Shown: positions 17,590 through 27,450, counted from the stretch's first letter. The stretch is 64,000 nt of DNA from Pseudomonas sp. St316 (GCF_018325905.1 NZ_AP021901.1:1798001-1862000), one strand, 5' to 3'. Made by a program: numbers and translations. Notes: generated by a model from the letters alone, not told the origin.

Positions 17590-18636
17590 TCAGGCACGAG
17601 GCAGGCTGATCACCGCCGTCAACCCACCCCCTGATGTCTCTTCCAGGGTCAATTGCCCGCCCAGGCGTTCGGTGGCTTCCCGGGCGATGGTCATGCCCAG
17701 GCCGACGCCGCCGGAGTTGCGGTTGCGCGAGCCTTCCAGGCGAAAGAACGGTTCGAACACCGCCTCGCGTTTGTCCGTCGCAATACCGGGACCATGGTCG
17801 ATGACTCGAATCAGCACCTGCTTATGTTGGTCCTCCAGGCTGATCAAGGCATGGCCGGCGTAGCGCAGGGCGTTGTCGATGAGGTTGTTGAGGCACGAAC
17901 GCAGCGCCATCGGTTGCACCTGCAGCGGCGCGCAGGTACCGCTGACCTGCACATCGGCGCCCTGGTCCTGGGCGTTTTCGCTCAACGATTCCACCAAGGC
18001 CTGCACGTCCATCCATTGCAGCGCTTCACTGGTGCGCTGTTCGTGCAAGTAGGTGAGGGTGGCATCGAGCATGCCGATCATATCGTCCAGGTCCTGGCGC
18101 ATCTGGCCTTGCAGCTTGATGTCATCGATCTGCTCCAGGCGCAGCTTGAGCCGCGAAAGCGGCGTGCGCAGGTCATGGGACACCGCGCCGAGCATGCGGG
18201 AACGCTGCTGCACCTGCTCGCGAATCCGTTGCTGCATCAGGTTGAACGTATGGGCCGCCTGTCGCGCTTCACGGGGGCCGTTTTCATCCAGCGGCGGGCT
18301 GTCGAGGTTTTCGCTCAGGCGCTCGGCCGCATCGCTCAGGCGCTGGATGGGGCGGGTCAGCAGCTTGGCGCCGTACCAGGCCGCGACGATCAGGAACACG
18401 AATTGAAAGGTCAGCGGCACCAACGGGCCGCCGAACCACGGGCGTTTCGCACGCCCGGGCGGTGGACCGAAGGGCGGGGGTGCGTCGCCATGCTGGGAAA
18501 AACCGGGCGGTGACCCGGGAGGTGGTGGCTTGTCGTAGACGGAGAACCAGGCAAAGGCCAACAGATGCGCCAGGACAATCGCCAGCAACAGCACGCCAAA
18601 CAGGCGGCCGAACAGGGAGTCGAGGCGCAGTTGCAT
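17590..18636 (-). CDS. Two-component sensor histidine kinase (EnvZ/RstB-like)
   Basis: Inner-membrane sensor kinase of 348 residues. A first membrane segment (about 11-29) is followed by a short periplasmic loop strongly rich in Pro and Gly (PPPPGSPPG, PPPFGPPPG), a second segment (about 75-95), HAMP, the phosphoacceptor helix GAVSHDLRTPLSRL and the ATPase domain (DHGPGI, GVGLGM). The ATG at 18636 is preferred to the adjacent TTG and shares one base with the regulator's TGA. The proline-rich loop may be the sensing part; the signal is unknown. Confidence 0.87.
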   Translation of the reverse strand: MQLRLDSLFGRLFGVLLLAIVLAHLLAFAWFSVYDKPPPPGSPPGFSQHGDAPPPFGPPPGRAKRPWFGGPLVPLTFQFVFLIVAAWYGAKLLTRPIQRLSDAAERLSENLDSPPLDENGPREARQAAHTFNLMQQRIREQVQQRSRMLGAVSHDLRTPLSRLKLRLEQIDDIKLQGQMRQDLDDMIGMLDATLTYLHEQRTSEALQWMDVQALVESLSENAQDQGADVQVSGTCAPLQVQPMALRSCLNNLIDNALRYAGHALISLEDQHKQVLIRVIDHGPGIATDKREAVFEPFFRLEGSRNRNSGGVGLGMTIAREATERLGGQLTLEETSGGGLTAVISLPRA

Positions 18637-19394
18637 CAACCGACGTCCCGTGCGTCGAACAAGTAGCCCTCACCGCGCACGGTCTTGATCAGTTGCGGGG
18701 CCTTGGGGTCGTCGCCCAGCTTCTGGCGCAGGCGTGATACAAGCAGGTCGATGCTGCGGTCGAACGCCTCGATGGAGCGCCCGCGAGCGGCGTCCAGCAG
18801 TTGTTCGCGGCTGAGTACCCGGCGCGGCCGTTCGATGAAGACCCACAACAGGCGGAACTCGGCATTGGACAGCGGCACCACCAGCCCGTCGGCCGAGATC
18901 AGTTGGCGCAGTACGCTGTTGAGCCGCCAGTTGTCGAAACGGATATTGGCCCGAGGCTCGGTGCGGTCGTCGCGCACCCGGCGCAGGATGGTCTGGATAC
19001 GCGCTACCAGCTCCCTGGGTTCGAACGGCTTGGCCATGTAGTCATCGGCGCCCAGCTCCAGGCCGATGATGCGGTCGGTGGGCTCGCAGCGGGCGGTGAG
19101 CATCAGGATCGGGATGTCCGATTCGGCGCGCAGCCAGCGGCACAATTGCAAGCCATCTTCACCCGGCAGCATCAGGTCGAGCACGACCACGTCGAAGTGC
19201 TCGGCCTGCATTGCCTGGCGCATGGCCGCGCCATCGGTCACGCCGCTGGCCCGTATGCCGAAGCGGGCCAGGTAATCGATCAGCAACTCGCGGATCGGCA
19301 CATCGTCATCGACGATCAGCGCGTGGGTGTTCCAACGCTTGTCATCGGCGGGCACTTTTTGATCGTCAGAATTTGCAACAGGGGTGTTCTGCAT
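18636..19394 (-). CDS. OmpR-type response regulator
   Basis: DNA-binding response regulator of 252 residues. The receiver domain has the acidic pair in IVDDDVPI, the phosphoacceptor Asp in VVLDLMLPGEDG and the conserved Lys in MAKPFEPREL. A winged-helix domain follows (FRLLWVFIERPRRVLSREQL, VSRLRQKLG). About 30 residues precede the receiver. ATG 19394 is preferred over a start 48 bases earlier. It is the first gene of the regulator-kinase operon; a 31-bp conserved block lies about 140 bases upstream. Confidence 0.88.
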   Translation of the reverse strand: MQNTPVANSDDQKVPADDKRWNTHALIVDDDVPIRELLIDYLARFGIRASGVTDGAAMRQAMQAEHFDVVVLDLMLPGEDGLQLCRWLRAESDIPILMLTARCEPTDRIIGLELGADDYMAKPFEPRELVARIQTILRRVRDDRTEPRANIRFDNWRLNSVLRQLISADGLVVPLSNAEFRLLWVFIERPRRVLSREQLLDAARGRSIEAFDRSIDLLVSRLRQKLGDDPKAPQLIKTVRGEGYLFDARDVG

Positions 19395-19528
19395 GAATGC
19401 ATCATCTGCCAGGTAGGCTGCCAACCGCAAAGAAGGCGGCAAGGTTGAGCCCTCAGCATAGGCTTCGTGCCGGGAGGCGTGAAGCGCTGAAAGGCTGGGT
19501 TGCGGCGGCGGACGGTAGCGTGTCGACG

Positions 19529-19559
19529 TGTTGTACGCATGTCATGAGTGTATCGGCTT
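19529..19559 (-). promoter_or_regulatory. 31-bp conserved block, copy 1
   Basis: The block contains GTACGCATGTCATGAGTGTA (19533-19552). It matches 28 of 31 positions with 27031-27061. Its core ACGCATGTCATGAGT is an imperfect palindrome around a central T. Read on the minus strand it holds TACACT, a possible -10 element pointing to the response regulator. Either a shared operator or a shared promoter. Confidence 0.5.
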
Positions 19560-19686
19560 CGACACAAAGGTCGGTGTCGTCCATGCTGCTCTGGACGCGA
19601 TGAGGATTTTACCGATCATCGGGTCCCGCACGGGCGTTGGTTCCGCTACAATGCGCGCCGATTTCGACTTGCCTGAGAGCCCGCTC

Positions 19687-20385
19687 ATGTCCGCCTGCCA
19701 GACGCCCATTATCGTCGCCCTGGATTTCCCCACCCGTGACGCCGCCCTGAAGCTGGCCGACCAGTTGGACCCCAAGCTCTGCCGGGTCAAAGTCGGCAAG
19801 GAACTGTTCACCAGTTGTGCTTCGGAAATTGTCGGGACCCTGCGCGACAAGGGGTTCGAAGTGTTCCTGGACCTGAAGTTCCACGACATTCCCAACACCA
19901 CCGCCATGGCCGTCAAGGCGGCTGCGCAGATGGGCGTGTGGATGGTCAACGTGCATTGCTCCGGTGGCCTGCGCATGATGGCGGCCTGCCGTGAAGTGCT
20001 GGATCAGCGCAGCGGCCCGAAACCGTTGCTGATCGGCGTGACCGTGCTGACCAGCATGGAGCGCGAGGACCTGGCCGGGATCGGCCTGGACGTCGAGCCC
20101 CAGACGCAGGTGCTGCGGTTGGCCGCGCTGGCGCAGAAGGCAGGCCTGGACGGTCTGGTTTGTTCGGCCTTGGAAGCTGGCGCCCTGAAGGCGGCTCACC
20201 CGTCGCTGCAACTGGTGACCCCGGGGATTCGTCCGGCGGGCAGCGTCCAGGACGACCAGCGTCGCATCCTGACCCCGCGTCAGGCGCTGGACGCCGGTTC
20301 CGATTACCTGGTGATCGGCCGTCCGATCAGCCAGGCCGCCGATCCGGCCAAGGCGCTGGCGGCGGTCGTGGCCGAGCTGGCCTGA
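19687..20385 (+). CDS. pyrF: Orotidine-5'-phosphate decarboxylase
   Basis: Last enzyme of UMP synthesis, a cytosolic TIM barrel of 232 residues. The catalytic DxKxxD array is Asp62, Lys64 and Asp67 in [12 protein letters not shown]. The phosphate-binding loop near the end ([14 protein letters not shown], then DYLVIGRPI) is complete. Start at ATG 19687 ([15 protein letters not shown]), as in other PyrF proteins; the frame stays open upstream without similarity. Transcribed away from the response regulator. Confidence 0.96.
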   Translation: MSACQTPIIVALDFPTRDAALKLADQLDPKLCRVKVGKELFTSCASEIVGTLRDKGFEVFLDLKFHDIPNTTAMAVKAAAQMGVWMVNVHCSGGLRMMAACREVLDQRSGPKPLLIGVTVLTSMEREDLAGIGLDVEPQTQVLRLAALAQKAGLDGLVCSALEAGALKAAHPSLQLVTPGIRPAGSVQDDQRRILTPRQALDAGSDYLVIGRPISQAADPAKALAAVVAELA

Positions 20386-20415
20386 GCAATCCCTGAAGCC
20401 TATGTGAGAAACCCT

Positions 20416-20506
20416 CTGTGGGAGCGAGCTTGCTCGCGATAGCGGCCTATCAGCCCCTAACGGGTTGACTGATACACCGCTATCGCGAGCAAGCTCGCTC
20501 CCACAG
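20416..20506. repeat. REP palindrome pair
   Basis: CTGTGGGAGCGAGCTTGCTC and inverted partner GCGAGCAAGCTCGCTCCCAC, between the convergent pyrF and oxidoreductase genes. Confidence 0.85.
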
Positions 20507-20517
20507 TCGTCTTCACA

Positions 20518-21522
20518 TCAGACCTTGAGGACGAGCTTGCCGAAGTTTTCCCCACTGAACAATTTGGTCAACGTCTCGGGGAATGTCTCCAGACCTTCGA
20601 CAATGTCTTCCTTGCTCTTGAGCTGCCCCTTGGCCATCCAGCCGGCCATTTCCTGCCCGGCGGCGGCGAACTGCGCGGCATAATCCATGACCACGAAGCC
20701 TTCCATGCGCGCCCGGTTGACCAGCAGCGACAGGTAGTTGGCGGGCCCCTTCACTGCGTCCTTGTTGTTGTACTGGCTGATAGCGCCGCAGATCACCACG
20801 CGGGCCTTGAGGTTCAAGCGGCTGAGCACGGCATCGAGGATGTCGCCCCCGACGTTGTCGAAATACACATCCACGCCCTTGGGGCATTCGCGCTTGAGGC
20901 CGGCGTGGACGTCTTCGTTCTTGTAGTCGATGGCGCCGTCGAAACCCAGTTCATCGACCAGGAACTTGCATTTGTCGGCCCCGCCAGCGATGCCCACCAC
21001 GCGACAGCCTTTGATCTTGGCGATCTGCCCGGCGATGCTGCCCACCGCACCGGCGGCACCGGAGAGCACCACAGTCTCGCCAGCCTTGGGCGCGCCGACG
21101 TCCAGCAGGGCGAAATAGGCCGTCATGCCCGTCATGCCCAGCGCGGACAAATAACGTGGCAGCGGTGCCAGTTTCGGGTCGACCTTGTAGAAACCTCTTG
21201 GCTCGCCAAGGAAATAATCCTGCACCCCCAACGCACCGTTTACGTAGTCCCCGACCGCGAACCCCGGGTTGTTCGAGGCCATGACCTGGCCGACACCCAA
21301 TGCCCGCATCACCTCGCCGATGCCGACCGGCGGGATATAGGACTTGCCCTCGTTCATCCAGCCGCGCATGGCTGGGTCCAGGGACAGGTATTCGTTTTTC
21401 ACCAGGATCTGGCCGGCTGCCGGTTCGCCGACCGGTACTTGCTGATAGGTGAAAGTCTCGCGGGTCGCCGCACCTACCGGGCGTTTGGCGAGCAGGAACT
21501 GGCGATTGGTCTGGGCAGTCAT
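20518..21522 (-). CDS. NADP-dependent oxidoreductase, zinc-free MDR family (CurA-like)
   Basis: Medium-chain reductase of 334 residues without the zinc ligands of alcohol dehydrogenases. The N-terminus (NRQFLLAKRPVG, then LSLDPAMRGWM) and the nucleotide loop SGAAGAVGSIAGQIAK fit the prostaglandin/leukotriene reductase group that includes E. coli curcumin reductase. It reduces activated double bonds with NADPH. I chose ATG 21522 over the GTG three codons earlier. Specific substrate unknown. Confidence 0.85.
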   Translation of the reverse strand: MTAQTNRQFLLAKRPVGAATRETFTYQQVPVGEPAAGQILVKNEYLSLDPAMRGWMNEGKSYIPPVGIGEVMRALGVGQVMASNNPGFAVGDYVNGALGVQDYFLGEPRGFYKVDPKLAPLPRYLSALGMTGMTAYFALLDVGAPKAGETVVLSGAAGAVGSIAGQIAKIKGCRVVGIAGGADKCKFLVDELGFDGAIDYKNEDVHAGLKRECPKGVDVYFDNVGGDILDAVLSRLNLKARVVICGAISQYNNKDAVKGPANYLSLLVNRARMEGFVVMDYAAQFAAAGQEMAGWMAKGQLKSKEDIVEGLETFPETLTKLFSGENFGKLVLKV

Positions 21523-21749
21523 GGCGGGCACTCAAGATGAATGAAGCCTTGTTGATAGACCTTCGAAGCATTTGCCGCAAGGTTTGCTGACATAGCGAAT
21601 GCAGTTCGATCCAACACAGTGATAGTTCAACCGGGGGCCTTATCACTGGCGCCCATGAATGCTCAAACGGCAATTGGATAGTGCTGCCGTGTCCTCGGGA
21701 CCTGTGACTAGACTGGCGGCATCTCCCGCATTCTTCGAGGAACAGAACA

Positions 21750-22511
21750 ATGAGCATGACGTTTTCCGGACAGGTCGCGGTGGTTACCGGTGCTGCCGCT
21801 GGCATCGGCCGGGCCACTGCCTTGGCGTTCGCGGCAGAGGGCCTGAAAGTGGTGGTGGCCGACCTGGACGTGGCGGGCGGCGAGGGCACGGTGCAGTCGA
21901 TTCGTGATTCGGGCGGCGAAGCGGTGTTCGTGCGCTGCAACGTGACGCTGGAAAACGATGTGCAGCAGCTGATGGACGAGGTAATCAAGACCTACGGTCG
22001 TCTTGACTACGCCTTCAACAACGCCGGGATCGAGATCGAGAAGGGCAAGTTGGCCGACGGTACCCTTGATGAGTTCGACGCGATCATGGGGGTTAATGTG
22101 AAGGGCGTCTGGCTGTGCATGAAGTACCAGTTGCCATTGCTGCTGGCCCAGGGCGGCGGTGCGATCGTCAATACGGCCTCGGTGGCGGGCCTGGGCGCGG
22201 CGCCGAAGATGAGCATCTATGCAGCGTCCAAGCATGCCGTGATCGGCCTGACCAAATCGGCCGCCATCGAATACGCCAAGAAGAAAATCCGCGTGAATGC
22301 GGTTTGTCCGGCGGTGATCGACACCGACATGTTCCGTCGTGCCTATGAGGCGGACCCGAAAAAAGGTGAGTTCGCCAATGCCATGCACCCGGTAGGGCGT
22401 ATTGGCAAAGTTGAGGAAATCGCCAGCGCCGTGCTGTATTTGTGCAGCGACGGCGCGGCCTTTACCACGGGTCATTCCCTGGCGGTGGATGGCGGCGTCA
22501 CGGCGTTCTGA
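21750..22511 (+). CDS. Short-chain dehydrogenase/reductase
   Basis: Classical SDR of 253 residues. The cofactor motif is TGAAAGIG (13-20), NNAG is at 90-93, and the catalytic Ser144, Tyr157 and Lys161 (YAASK) are in place. Asp38 and Asp40 after the second strand suggest NAD preference. The C-terminus VDGGVTAF is usual. Start follows GAGGAACAGAACA. The substrate is unknown. Divergent from the reductase upstream. Confidence 0.87.
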   Translation: MSMTFSGQVAVVTGAAAGIGRATALAFAAEGLKVVVADLDVAGGEGTVQSIRDSGGEAVFVRCNVTLENDVQQLMDEVIKTYGRLDYAFNNAGIEIEKGKLADGTLDEFDAIMGVNVKGVWLCMKYQLPLLLAQGGGAIVNTASVAGLGAAPKMSIYAASKHAVIGLTKSAAIEYAKKKIRVNAVCPAVIDTDMFRRAYEADPKKGEFANAMHPVGRIGKVEEIASAVLYLCSDGAAFTTGHSLAVDGGVTAF

Positions 22512-22534
22512 GGACGTGCCCTTCAGCTTGTAGG

Positions 22535-22563
22535 AAAAAGCCCGCACTGGTTGCGGGCTTTTT
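22535..22563 (+). terminator. Rho-independent terminator
   Basis: AAAAAGCCCGCA, a four-base loop CTGG, then TTGCGGGCTTTTT: a perfect stem with a T run 23 bases after the SDR stop. Confidence 0.9.
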
Positions 22564-22716
22564 CGTGAGCGTTCGAAAAATCCTCGGAACGGCCCCTCAA
22601 TGTGTTTCAAAGGGTGAGAATCGACGGTTTTGGCGACGTTGTCGTACATCGTCCCGTAGCAGCCTGTGCTTAACTGTTTCCGGAAATAAAACAAACGCTT
22701 AGGAGTTTGGTTACTC

Positions 22717-24102
22717 ATGGAGTTGAGAATCGACCGACAGGCCCTGGTGCCTGTCGTGCAGCAAATCGTTGACGCGCTGATCGGCTGGATCCGACAGGAT
22801 GCGGTGCAACCGGGAACTCGGCTGCCATCTGTCCGCCAACTGGCGCGGGATAACCTGCTCAGCCAGTCCAGCGTCAATGAAGCGTGTGAACGTCTGGTCG
22901 CCCAAGGCCTGTTGGCGTCGCGCCATGGTTCCAGTTTTTTTGTCGCACCCCCTTCACCCGAACCCGAGCCCACCGATCATAATCGAGAGCAGGACACGTT
23001 CGCCGCCGGGGGCGACAGCTCGCAATGGGAATTGAAGCTGGGGTGTGGCGGGCTGCCCGAGAGCTGGCGTGAAAGCGATGACCTGGGCTATGCGATCCGT
23101 CAGGTCACTCGCACCGACATGGCAGGATTGTTCAACTACAGCACGTCGTTGGGGCTGCCCGCCCTGCGTGAACAACTGTCCAGGCGCCTGAAACAACTCA
23201 ATATCGAGGCCGGTAAAGATCTGATCCTGACCACCACCGGGGCGACCCATGGGTTGGACCTGATCGTACGGACACTGTTGCCGCCGGGTTCCTGCGTGGT
23301 CGTGGAGAGCCCAGGCTATTCAAGCCTGTTCGACCTGCTCAGGTTGCACGACATCGACATGATCGAACTGCCCAGGACACCGCGCGGCCCGGACGTCGAT
23401 GCGCTGCAAGACCTGCTGGCGATGCATCGGCCTACCGCGCTGTTCGTCAACAGCGCCTGCCATAACCCGACCGGCAGCAGCCTGGCTCCGGCCGTTGCCC
23501 AACGGCTGCTGCAATTGACGAAGGAACACGGCGTACTGGTGATCGAAGACGATGCCTATGGCGACTTCCAGAGCTCGGCCCGGACCCGGCTGGCGGCGCT
23601 GGATCCCGATGTGATCTACGTGGGCAGTTTCTCGAAAACCCTGAGCAGTTCGTTACGCGTCGGTTTCGTGGTGGCCGGGCCTTCCATCATCGCGCGGCTG
23701 AGCGAGGTCAAGGGCATTACCAGCATGGGTGGGTCGCGGTTTTGTGAGTCGGTGCTTGCCTGTCTCCTGGCCAATGGCGCCTATCGCAAGCTGGTCCAGC
23801 GCCAGCGCCAGCGTCTGGGCGCCGACATGGCGGTGTTGTTGCAGGTATTGGAGGACGCCGACTGGGAGGTCTTTGGTAAACCGGCCGGCGGGCTTTTCCT
23901 CTGGGCAAGACCGCCGTTGTGTGACTACGCTGAAGTGCAGCGTCTGGCCAAGCGCTTCGGCGTGCTGCTGTCTTCGCGTACAGCATTCAGCCCTTCGGGC
24001 GCCGACAGCGACTGGTTACGGATCAACGTGGCCTATGCTCGTGATCCCAGGGCGCTGGCGTTCTTCCGGGTCGCGGCTCTGGATCGACCTCAAGTATCCT
24101 GA
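22717..24102 (+). CDS. MocR-type transcriptional regulator (GntR HTH fused to aminotransferase)
   Basis: Fusion of 461 residues. An N-terminal GntR winged helix (about 10-75, GTRLPSVRQLARDNLLSQSS) is followed by a fold type I aminotransferase domain with FVNSACHNPTGSS, EDDAYGDF and the PLP lysine at about residue 307 in GSFSKTLSSSLRVG. MocR proteins bind DNA and sense PLP or amino compounds. The target is often divergent, but no divergent gene is adjacent. TTAGGAG lies upstream of the ATG. Confidence 0.9.
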   Translation: MELRIDRQALVPVVQQIVDALIGWIRQDAVQPGTRLPSVRQLARDNLLSQSSVNEACERLVAQGLLASRHGSSFFVAPPSPEPEPTDHNREQDTFAAGGDSSQWELKLGCGGLPESWRESDDLGYAIRQVTRTDMAGLFNYSTSLGLPALREQLSRRLKQLNIEAGKDLILTTTGATHGLDLIVRTLLPPGSCVVVESPGYSSLFDLLRLHDIDMIELPRTPRGPDVDALQDLLAMHRPTALFVNSACHNPTGSSLAPAVAQRLLQLTKEHGVLVIEDDAYGDFQSSARTRLAALDPDVIYVGSFSKTLSSSLRVGFVVAGPSIIARLSEVKGITSMGGSRFCESVLACLLANGAYRKLVQRQRQRLGADMAVLLQVLEDADWEVFGKPAGGLFLWARPPLCDYAEVQRLAKRFGVLLSSRTAFSPSGADSDWLRINVAYARDPRALAFFRVAALDRPQVS

Positions 24103-24212
24103 AAACGACGCGGCTGTAGCTTTTTGCCATTATTCCGACGCCAGCATCTTGTGTTGCAGGGCGTCTCGTTGCGAATCTGCAATCAACACACACTGGCAGA
24201 GGACTGAGCGCA

Positions 24213-26180
24213 ATGATTTCGGCCGTGCAAGGACGTTTTGCCAACCTGGGTATGGCAAAGAAACTGGGTATCGGATTTGTCCTGGTGCTGTTGCTGACCG
24301 CAGTGGTCGCGGCCATCGGCGTCTGGTCCCTGCAGACCATCAGCTATCGCTTCGATGGCCTGAAACAGATGTCCTCCCTCAACAGCGGGTTGCTCAAGGT
24401 CCGGCTGCTGGAGCAGGAATACGCCTCGCGCTCCGACCCCAAGACGGCCGATGCCCTGCGCCAGGGCGTCGATGGGCTGGTGGCCCAGGCGGACGAACTC
24501 AAGGTGCAGTCGGCTGCCAACGTGCCGGTGATGAACGACGTGGAGCAGGCGCTGGCGGCGTATCGCAAGGCGTTCGACGAATTTGTCGGGTTGAGCCAGA
24601 GCAAGGACCTAGCGCTGGAAATGGCCAGTTGGTCGGTGTCCAGCGTCGCCAATAACCTGGATGTGTTGCAGGCCGGGCTGGCGGATGACGGCGCCTATAC
24701 CTTGAAAGATTCCGAGGGCAAGGAGGGGGCCGAGTTCATCGAGCAGGCCAATCAGGTCAGCGAAGTATCCCGCTTGATGTTGCAGGCCATGAACGAAGCG
24801 CGGGTCCGCCTGGACCAGAGCCGCAAAGGCAGTGTCGAGGGCGCCGCAGAAGGCAGCATCGAACAGGCCGAGCAGGCGATGAAACAGGCCGAAGTGCTCA
24901 AGACCACCGTCAAGGACCCGGGTTACCAGACCGTGCTCAATGAAGTGGCCGGGCATATCGCCGGGTTCAATGAACAACTGGCCGAATACACCGGCCTGCT
25001 GGCGAAGGAAAAAGTCGTCTACCAACAACTGCACGAACGGGCCGATCAAGTGGTGGCGCGGGTTGACCAGGCCTTCAGTGCCGAAGACCAGGCCATGCAG
25101 ACCGAACTGAAGAAAAACTCGCTGCTGATCATCGGTTCGTCGGCCTTGGCGTTGCTGGTGGGATTGATCGCGGCATGGGTCATAACCCGGTTGATCGTGA
25201 CACCGCTGCGCAGTGTCATTCGCGTGGCCCAGCAGATTGCGTCGGGTGACTTGAGCGCCACGGTCGAAGTGACGCGCCGGGACGAAATCGGTCAGTTGAT
25301 GCAGGCGATGCAACAGATGGGCGCGGGGCTGAGCAGTATCGTCAGCGGCCTGCAGGCCGGTATCGAGCAGTTGGCCAATTCGGCCCAATCGTTGTCGGCC
25401 GTGACTGAACAGACCAACCTGGAAGTCAGCAGCCAGAAAGAGGAAACCGAGCAGGTCGCCACGGCGATGAACCAGATGACGGCGACTGTGCATGATGTGG
25501 CACGTAACGCCGAAGAAGCCGCACAAGCGGCCCAGACTGCCGACGACAAGGTCGAAAGCGGCCAGCAGGTGGTGCGTCAGAGCATGGTGCGCATCGAGCA
25601 GCTGGCCGATTCGGCCACGTCGGCCAGTTCCAGCATCGAAAGCCTCAGCGCCGAGATCCAGAACATCGGCACGGTGCTGAGTGTGATCAAGAGCGTGGCC
25701 GAGCAAACCAACCTGTTGGCACTCAATGCCGCTATCGAGGCGGCCAGGGCCGGGGAGCAGGGCCGGGGCTTTGCGGTCGTGGCCGATGAGGTACGGGCGT
25801 TGGCCAGGCGCACGCAACAGTCCACCGAGGAAATCGAGCGATTGGTGAGCGCCTTGCGTTCAGCGGCCCAGGCTTCCGTGCAGCAGATCCAGAGCAGCGG
25901 CGAGTTGGTGAAGATGGCGGTCAGCGATGCACTGCAGACCGAAAGCGCCTTGGGCAGTATTGCGGCGGCGGTATCGCTGATCCAGCAGATGAACCAACAG
26001 ATCGCGGCGGCGGCCGAGCAGCAGAGTTCGGTGGCCGAGGAGATCAATCGCAGTGTCACCAGCATTCGCGCCAGCGCCGATCAGTCGTCCCTGGCAATGC
26101 GCGGCAATGCCGCTTCCAGCATCGAGCTGGCGCAGTTGGGGGTTGAGCTGAAAGGGATGGTGGGGCATTTCAGGTTGTGA
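24213..26180 (+). CDS. Methyl-accepting chemotaxis protein
   Basis: Chemoreceptor of 655 residues. Membrane segments at about 14-38 and 305-330 enclose a helical periplasmic domain of about 265 residues, the size of the bimodular helical (HBM) ligand domain known from P. putida McpS; that assignment is by size and helical character. HAMP (about 330-385) and a long coiled-coil signalling domain follow, with the conserved tip [20 protein letters not shown]. It signals to CheA. No CheB/CheR tether pentapeptide is seen at the end. Confidence 0.9.
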   Translation: MISAVQGRFANLGMAKKLGIGFVLVLLLTAVVAAIGVWSLQTISYRFDGLKQMSSLNSGLLKVRLLEQEYASRSDPKTADALRQGVDGLVAQADELKVQSAANVPVMNDVEQALAAYRKAFDEFVGLSQSKDLALEMASWSVSSVANNLDVLQAGLADDGAYTLKDSEGKEGAEFIEQANQVSEVSRLMLQAMNEARVRLDQSRKGSVEGAAEGSIEQAEQAMKQAEVLKTTVKDPGYQTVLNEVAGHIAGFNEQLAEYTGLLAKEKVVYQQLHERADQVVARVDQAFSAEDQAMQTELKKNSLLIIGSSALALLVGLIAAWVITRLIVTPLRSVIRVAQQIASGDLSATVEVTRRDEIGQLMQAMQQMGAGLSSIVSGLQAGIEQLANSAQSLSAVTEQTNLEVSSQKEETEQVATAMNQMTATVHDVARNAEEAAQAAQTADDKVESGQQVVRQSMVRIEQLADSATSASSSIESLSAEIQNIGTVLSVIKSVAEQTNLLALNAAIEAARAGEQGRGFAVVADEVRALARRTQQSTEEIERLVSALRSAAQASVQQIQSSGELVKMAVSDALQTESALGSIAAAVSLIQQMNQQIAAAAEQQSSVAEEINRSVTSIRASADQSSLAMRGNAASSIELAQLGVELKGMVGHFRL

Positions 26181-26198
26181 CAAAGACGACGCCAGCCT

Positions 26199-26228
26199 TG
26201 TGGCAAGGGAATAAATCCCCTCGCCACA
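26199..26228. repeat. Short REP-like palindrome
   Basis: TGTGGCAAGGGA, loop ATAAA, then TCCCCTCGCCACA: a second REP family found in P. fluorescens-type genomes, between two convergent genes. Confidence 0.65.
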
Positions 26229-26242
26229 GGTTGGCCCAGGTA

Positions 26243-27013
26243 TCAGTCGTAAACCTTCTTCTTCTTCCACTCGTCGCTGACTTCGGCTTCCTTCAGCCCT
26301 TCGGTCAACTGGTTGACCTCACCTTCGACCGGCTGGGTGCTGGCCAGGACCTGGGCATTGGCGCGGGCCAGGAGTTTCTCCAGGTAGGCCAGTTGTTCGG
26401 CGTAGACCTGGGGGTCCTGTTGCTTGCGCAGGTACTGCACGCCGCGCTCGAAGGCCAGGCGGGCCTGCCCGGGTTGTTCTTGCTGCAGGGCTTGCTGACC
26501 AAGGTTGTTGAAGAACTCGATGTGCAGCAGCACCAAGATGTGTCGCACTTCGCGAATCCAGCGCTTGGCTTCGTTAGGCGGCAGGAAACCGTCCTGGGCG
26601 GCGCGGGTGATCTGGCCGTGCAAGGCCTCGAGCAGAAACCGTACGTCCTTGGCCTTGGCTTCGGTCTGGATGGGTGCCGGTGGATTGTTCACCGGGATCG
26701 ATTCACCCTGGGCGGCCAGTGCGCTCAACTCGTCCAGGCGTGCCTTGACCGCGGAGTTGGTCTTGTCCAGGTTCAGCAAGCGCTGGCAGGCGTTCATCTC
26801 AAGGCGCGTCATCAACAACTTCAGGGCAGGGGTCATCAACTGCCCGGGGAAGGTTTCGGTGAGTTCGCCACAGCGCCGCATCCGGTCGTTGAGTTCTACC
26901 TTGGTGCGAACCTTTTCCAGCTTGTTGTTTTCCACCACGTGGTTCATGTAGCCAATGGCGATCAACAGGGCGATCCCGGCTACGACGAGCAGGGTGATCA
27001 TGAGTGGTGTCAC
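26243..27013 (-). CDS. Membrane-anchored conserved protein of unknown function
   Basis: Protein of 256 residues with one N-terminal membrane anchor (LMITLLVVAGIALLIAIGYM) and a soluble helical part rich in Glu, Leu and Gln, with a tetratricopeptide-like section (GQARLAFERGVQYLRKQQDP). It ends in a basic tail EWKKKKVYD. The GTG at 27013 is chosen because AAAGAGG lies at the right spacing before it, whereas the ATG four codons later does not have its own site. A conserved 31-bp block lies directly upstream. I do not recognise a function. Confidence 0.75.
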   Translation of the reverse strand: MTPLMITLLVVAGIALLIAIGYMNHVVENNKLEKVRTKVELNDRMRRCGELTETFPGQLMTPALKLLMTRLEMNACQRLLNLDKTNSAVKARLDELSALAAQGESIPVNNPPAPIQTEAKAKDVRFLLEALHGQITRAAQDGFLPPNEAKRWIREVRHILVLLHIEFFNNLGQQALQQEQPGQARLAFERGVQYLRKQQDPQVYAEQLAYLEKLLARANAQVLASTQPVEGEVNQLTEGLKEAEVSDEWKKKKVYD

Positions 27014-27030
27014 CGGTAAGACCTCTTTAT

Positions 27031-27061
27031 TGTGGTACGCATGTCATGAGTGTAGTGGCTT
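27031..27061 (-). promoter_or_regulatory. 31-bp conserved block, copy 2
   Basis: It has the same 20-base core GTACGCATGTCATGAGTGTA (27035-27054) as 19533-19552, with three mismatches over 31 bases. It lies 17 bases upstream of the GTG start of the membrane-anchored protein, overlapping where the promoter and leader should be. Confidence 0.5.
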
Positions 27062-27281
27062 GGCTTTTAAGCGCATAGGCCCGAGCGACGCGATTAGACG
27101 GGCGTCGTGCTGTTTATAGGAAGCATAACCGGGTGAGTGCACATTGCCATCATTTGCCGGGCGCGACTATAGCGTCTCGGCGGGTGACAGAATATAGGCG
27201 TCAGAGACCGGGTGGGCAAAATGTCCGGATCGCCCCCAAACCGGGCGAAGTCATTGATTTAAATAAATTTATATCTGGGGG
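27062..27281. other. Intergenic spacer without a recognised gene
   Basis: Between the membrane protein and the tRNA promoter. I see no open frame with family similarity and no clear hairpin. An AT-rich stretch (AAATAAATTTATAT, about 27260-27273) directly upstream of the tRNA promoter could be an UP element. Confidence 0.5.
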
Positions 27282-27310
27282 TTGACGACCCTTCAATCCA
27301 TCCATAGAAT
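27282..27310 (+). promoter_or_regulatory. Sigma-70 promoter of the tRNA cluster
   Basis: TTGACG and TAGAAT are 17 bases apart, followed by the GC-rich stretch GCGCGCC typical of stringently controlled stable-RNA promoters. An AT-rich block lies upstream. The first tRNA begins 63 bases after the -10 element. Confidence 0.75.
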
Positions 27311-27372
27311 GCGCGCCACTTACAGCGTAAAGCACTCAGCCAAACGCTATAAGCAGTGAATGTTGTACGTGT

Positions 27373-27448
27373 GTCCCCTTCGTCTAGTGGCCTAGGACAC
27401 CGCCCTTTCACGGCGGTAACAGGGGTTCGAGTCCCCTAGGGGACGCCA
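27373..27448 (+). tRNA. tRNA-Glu (TTC), copy 1
   Basis: Seventy-six bases with encoded CCA. The acceptor stem GTCCCCT pairs with AGGGGAC, the anticodon stem/loop CCGCCCTTTCACGGCGG reads TTC, and the T arm is GGGGTTCGAGTCCCC. First gene of a Glu-Gly-Glu-Gly cluster. Confidence 0.97.
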
Positions 27449-27450
27449 AT

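Noticed and set aside
138..20506. Repeated palindromes that might suggest a CRISPR array
   Set aside because: The units are REP pairs scattered singly between genes, with no regular spacing or unique spacers, and there are no cas genes.
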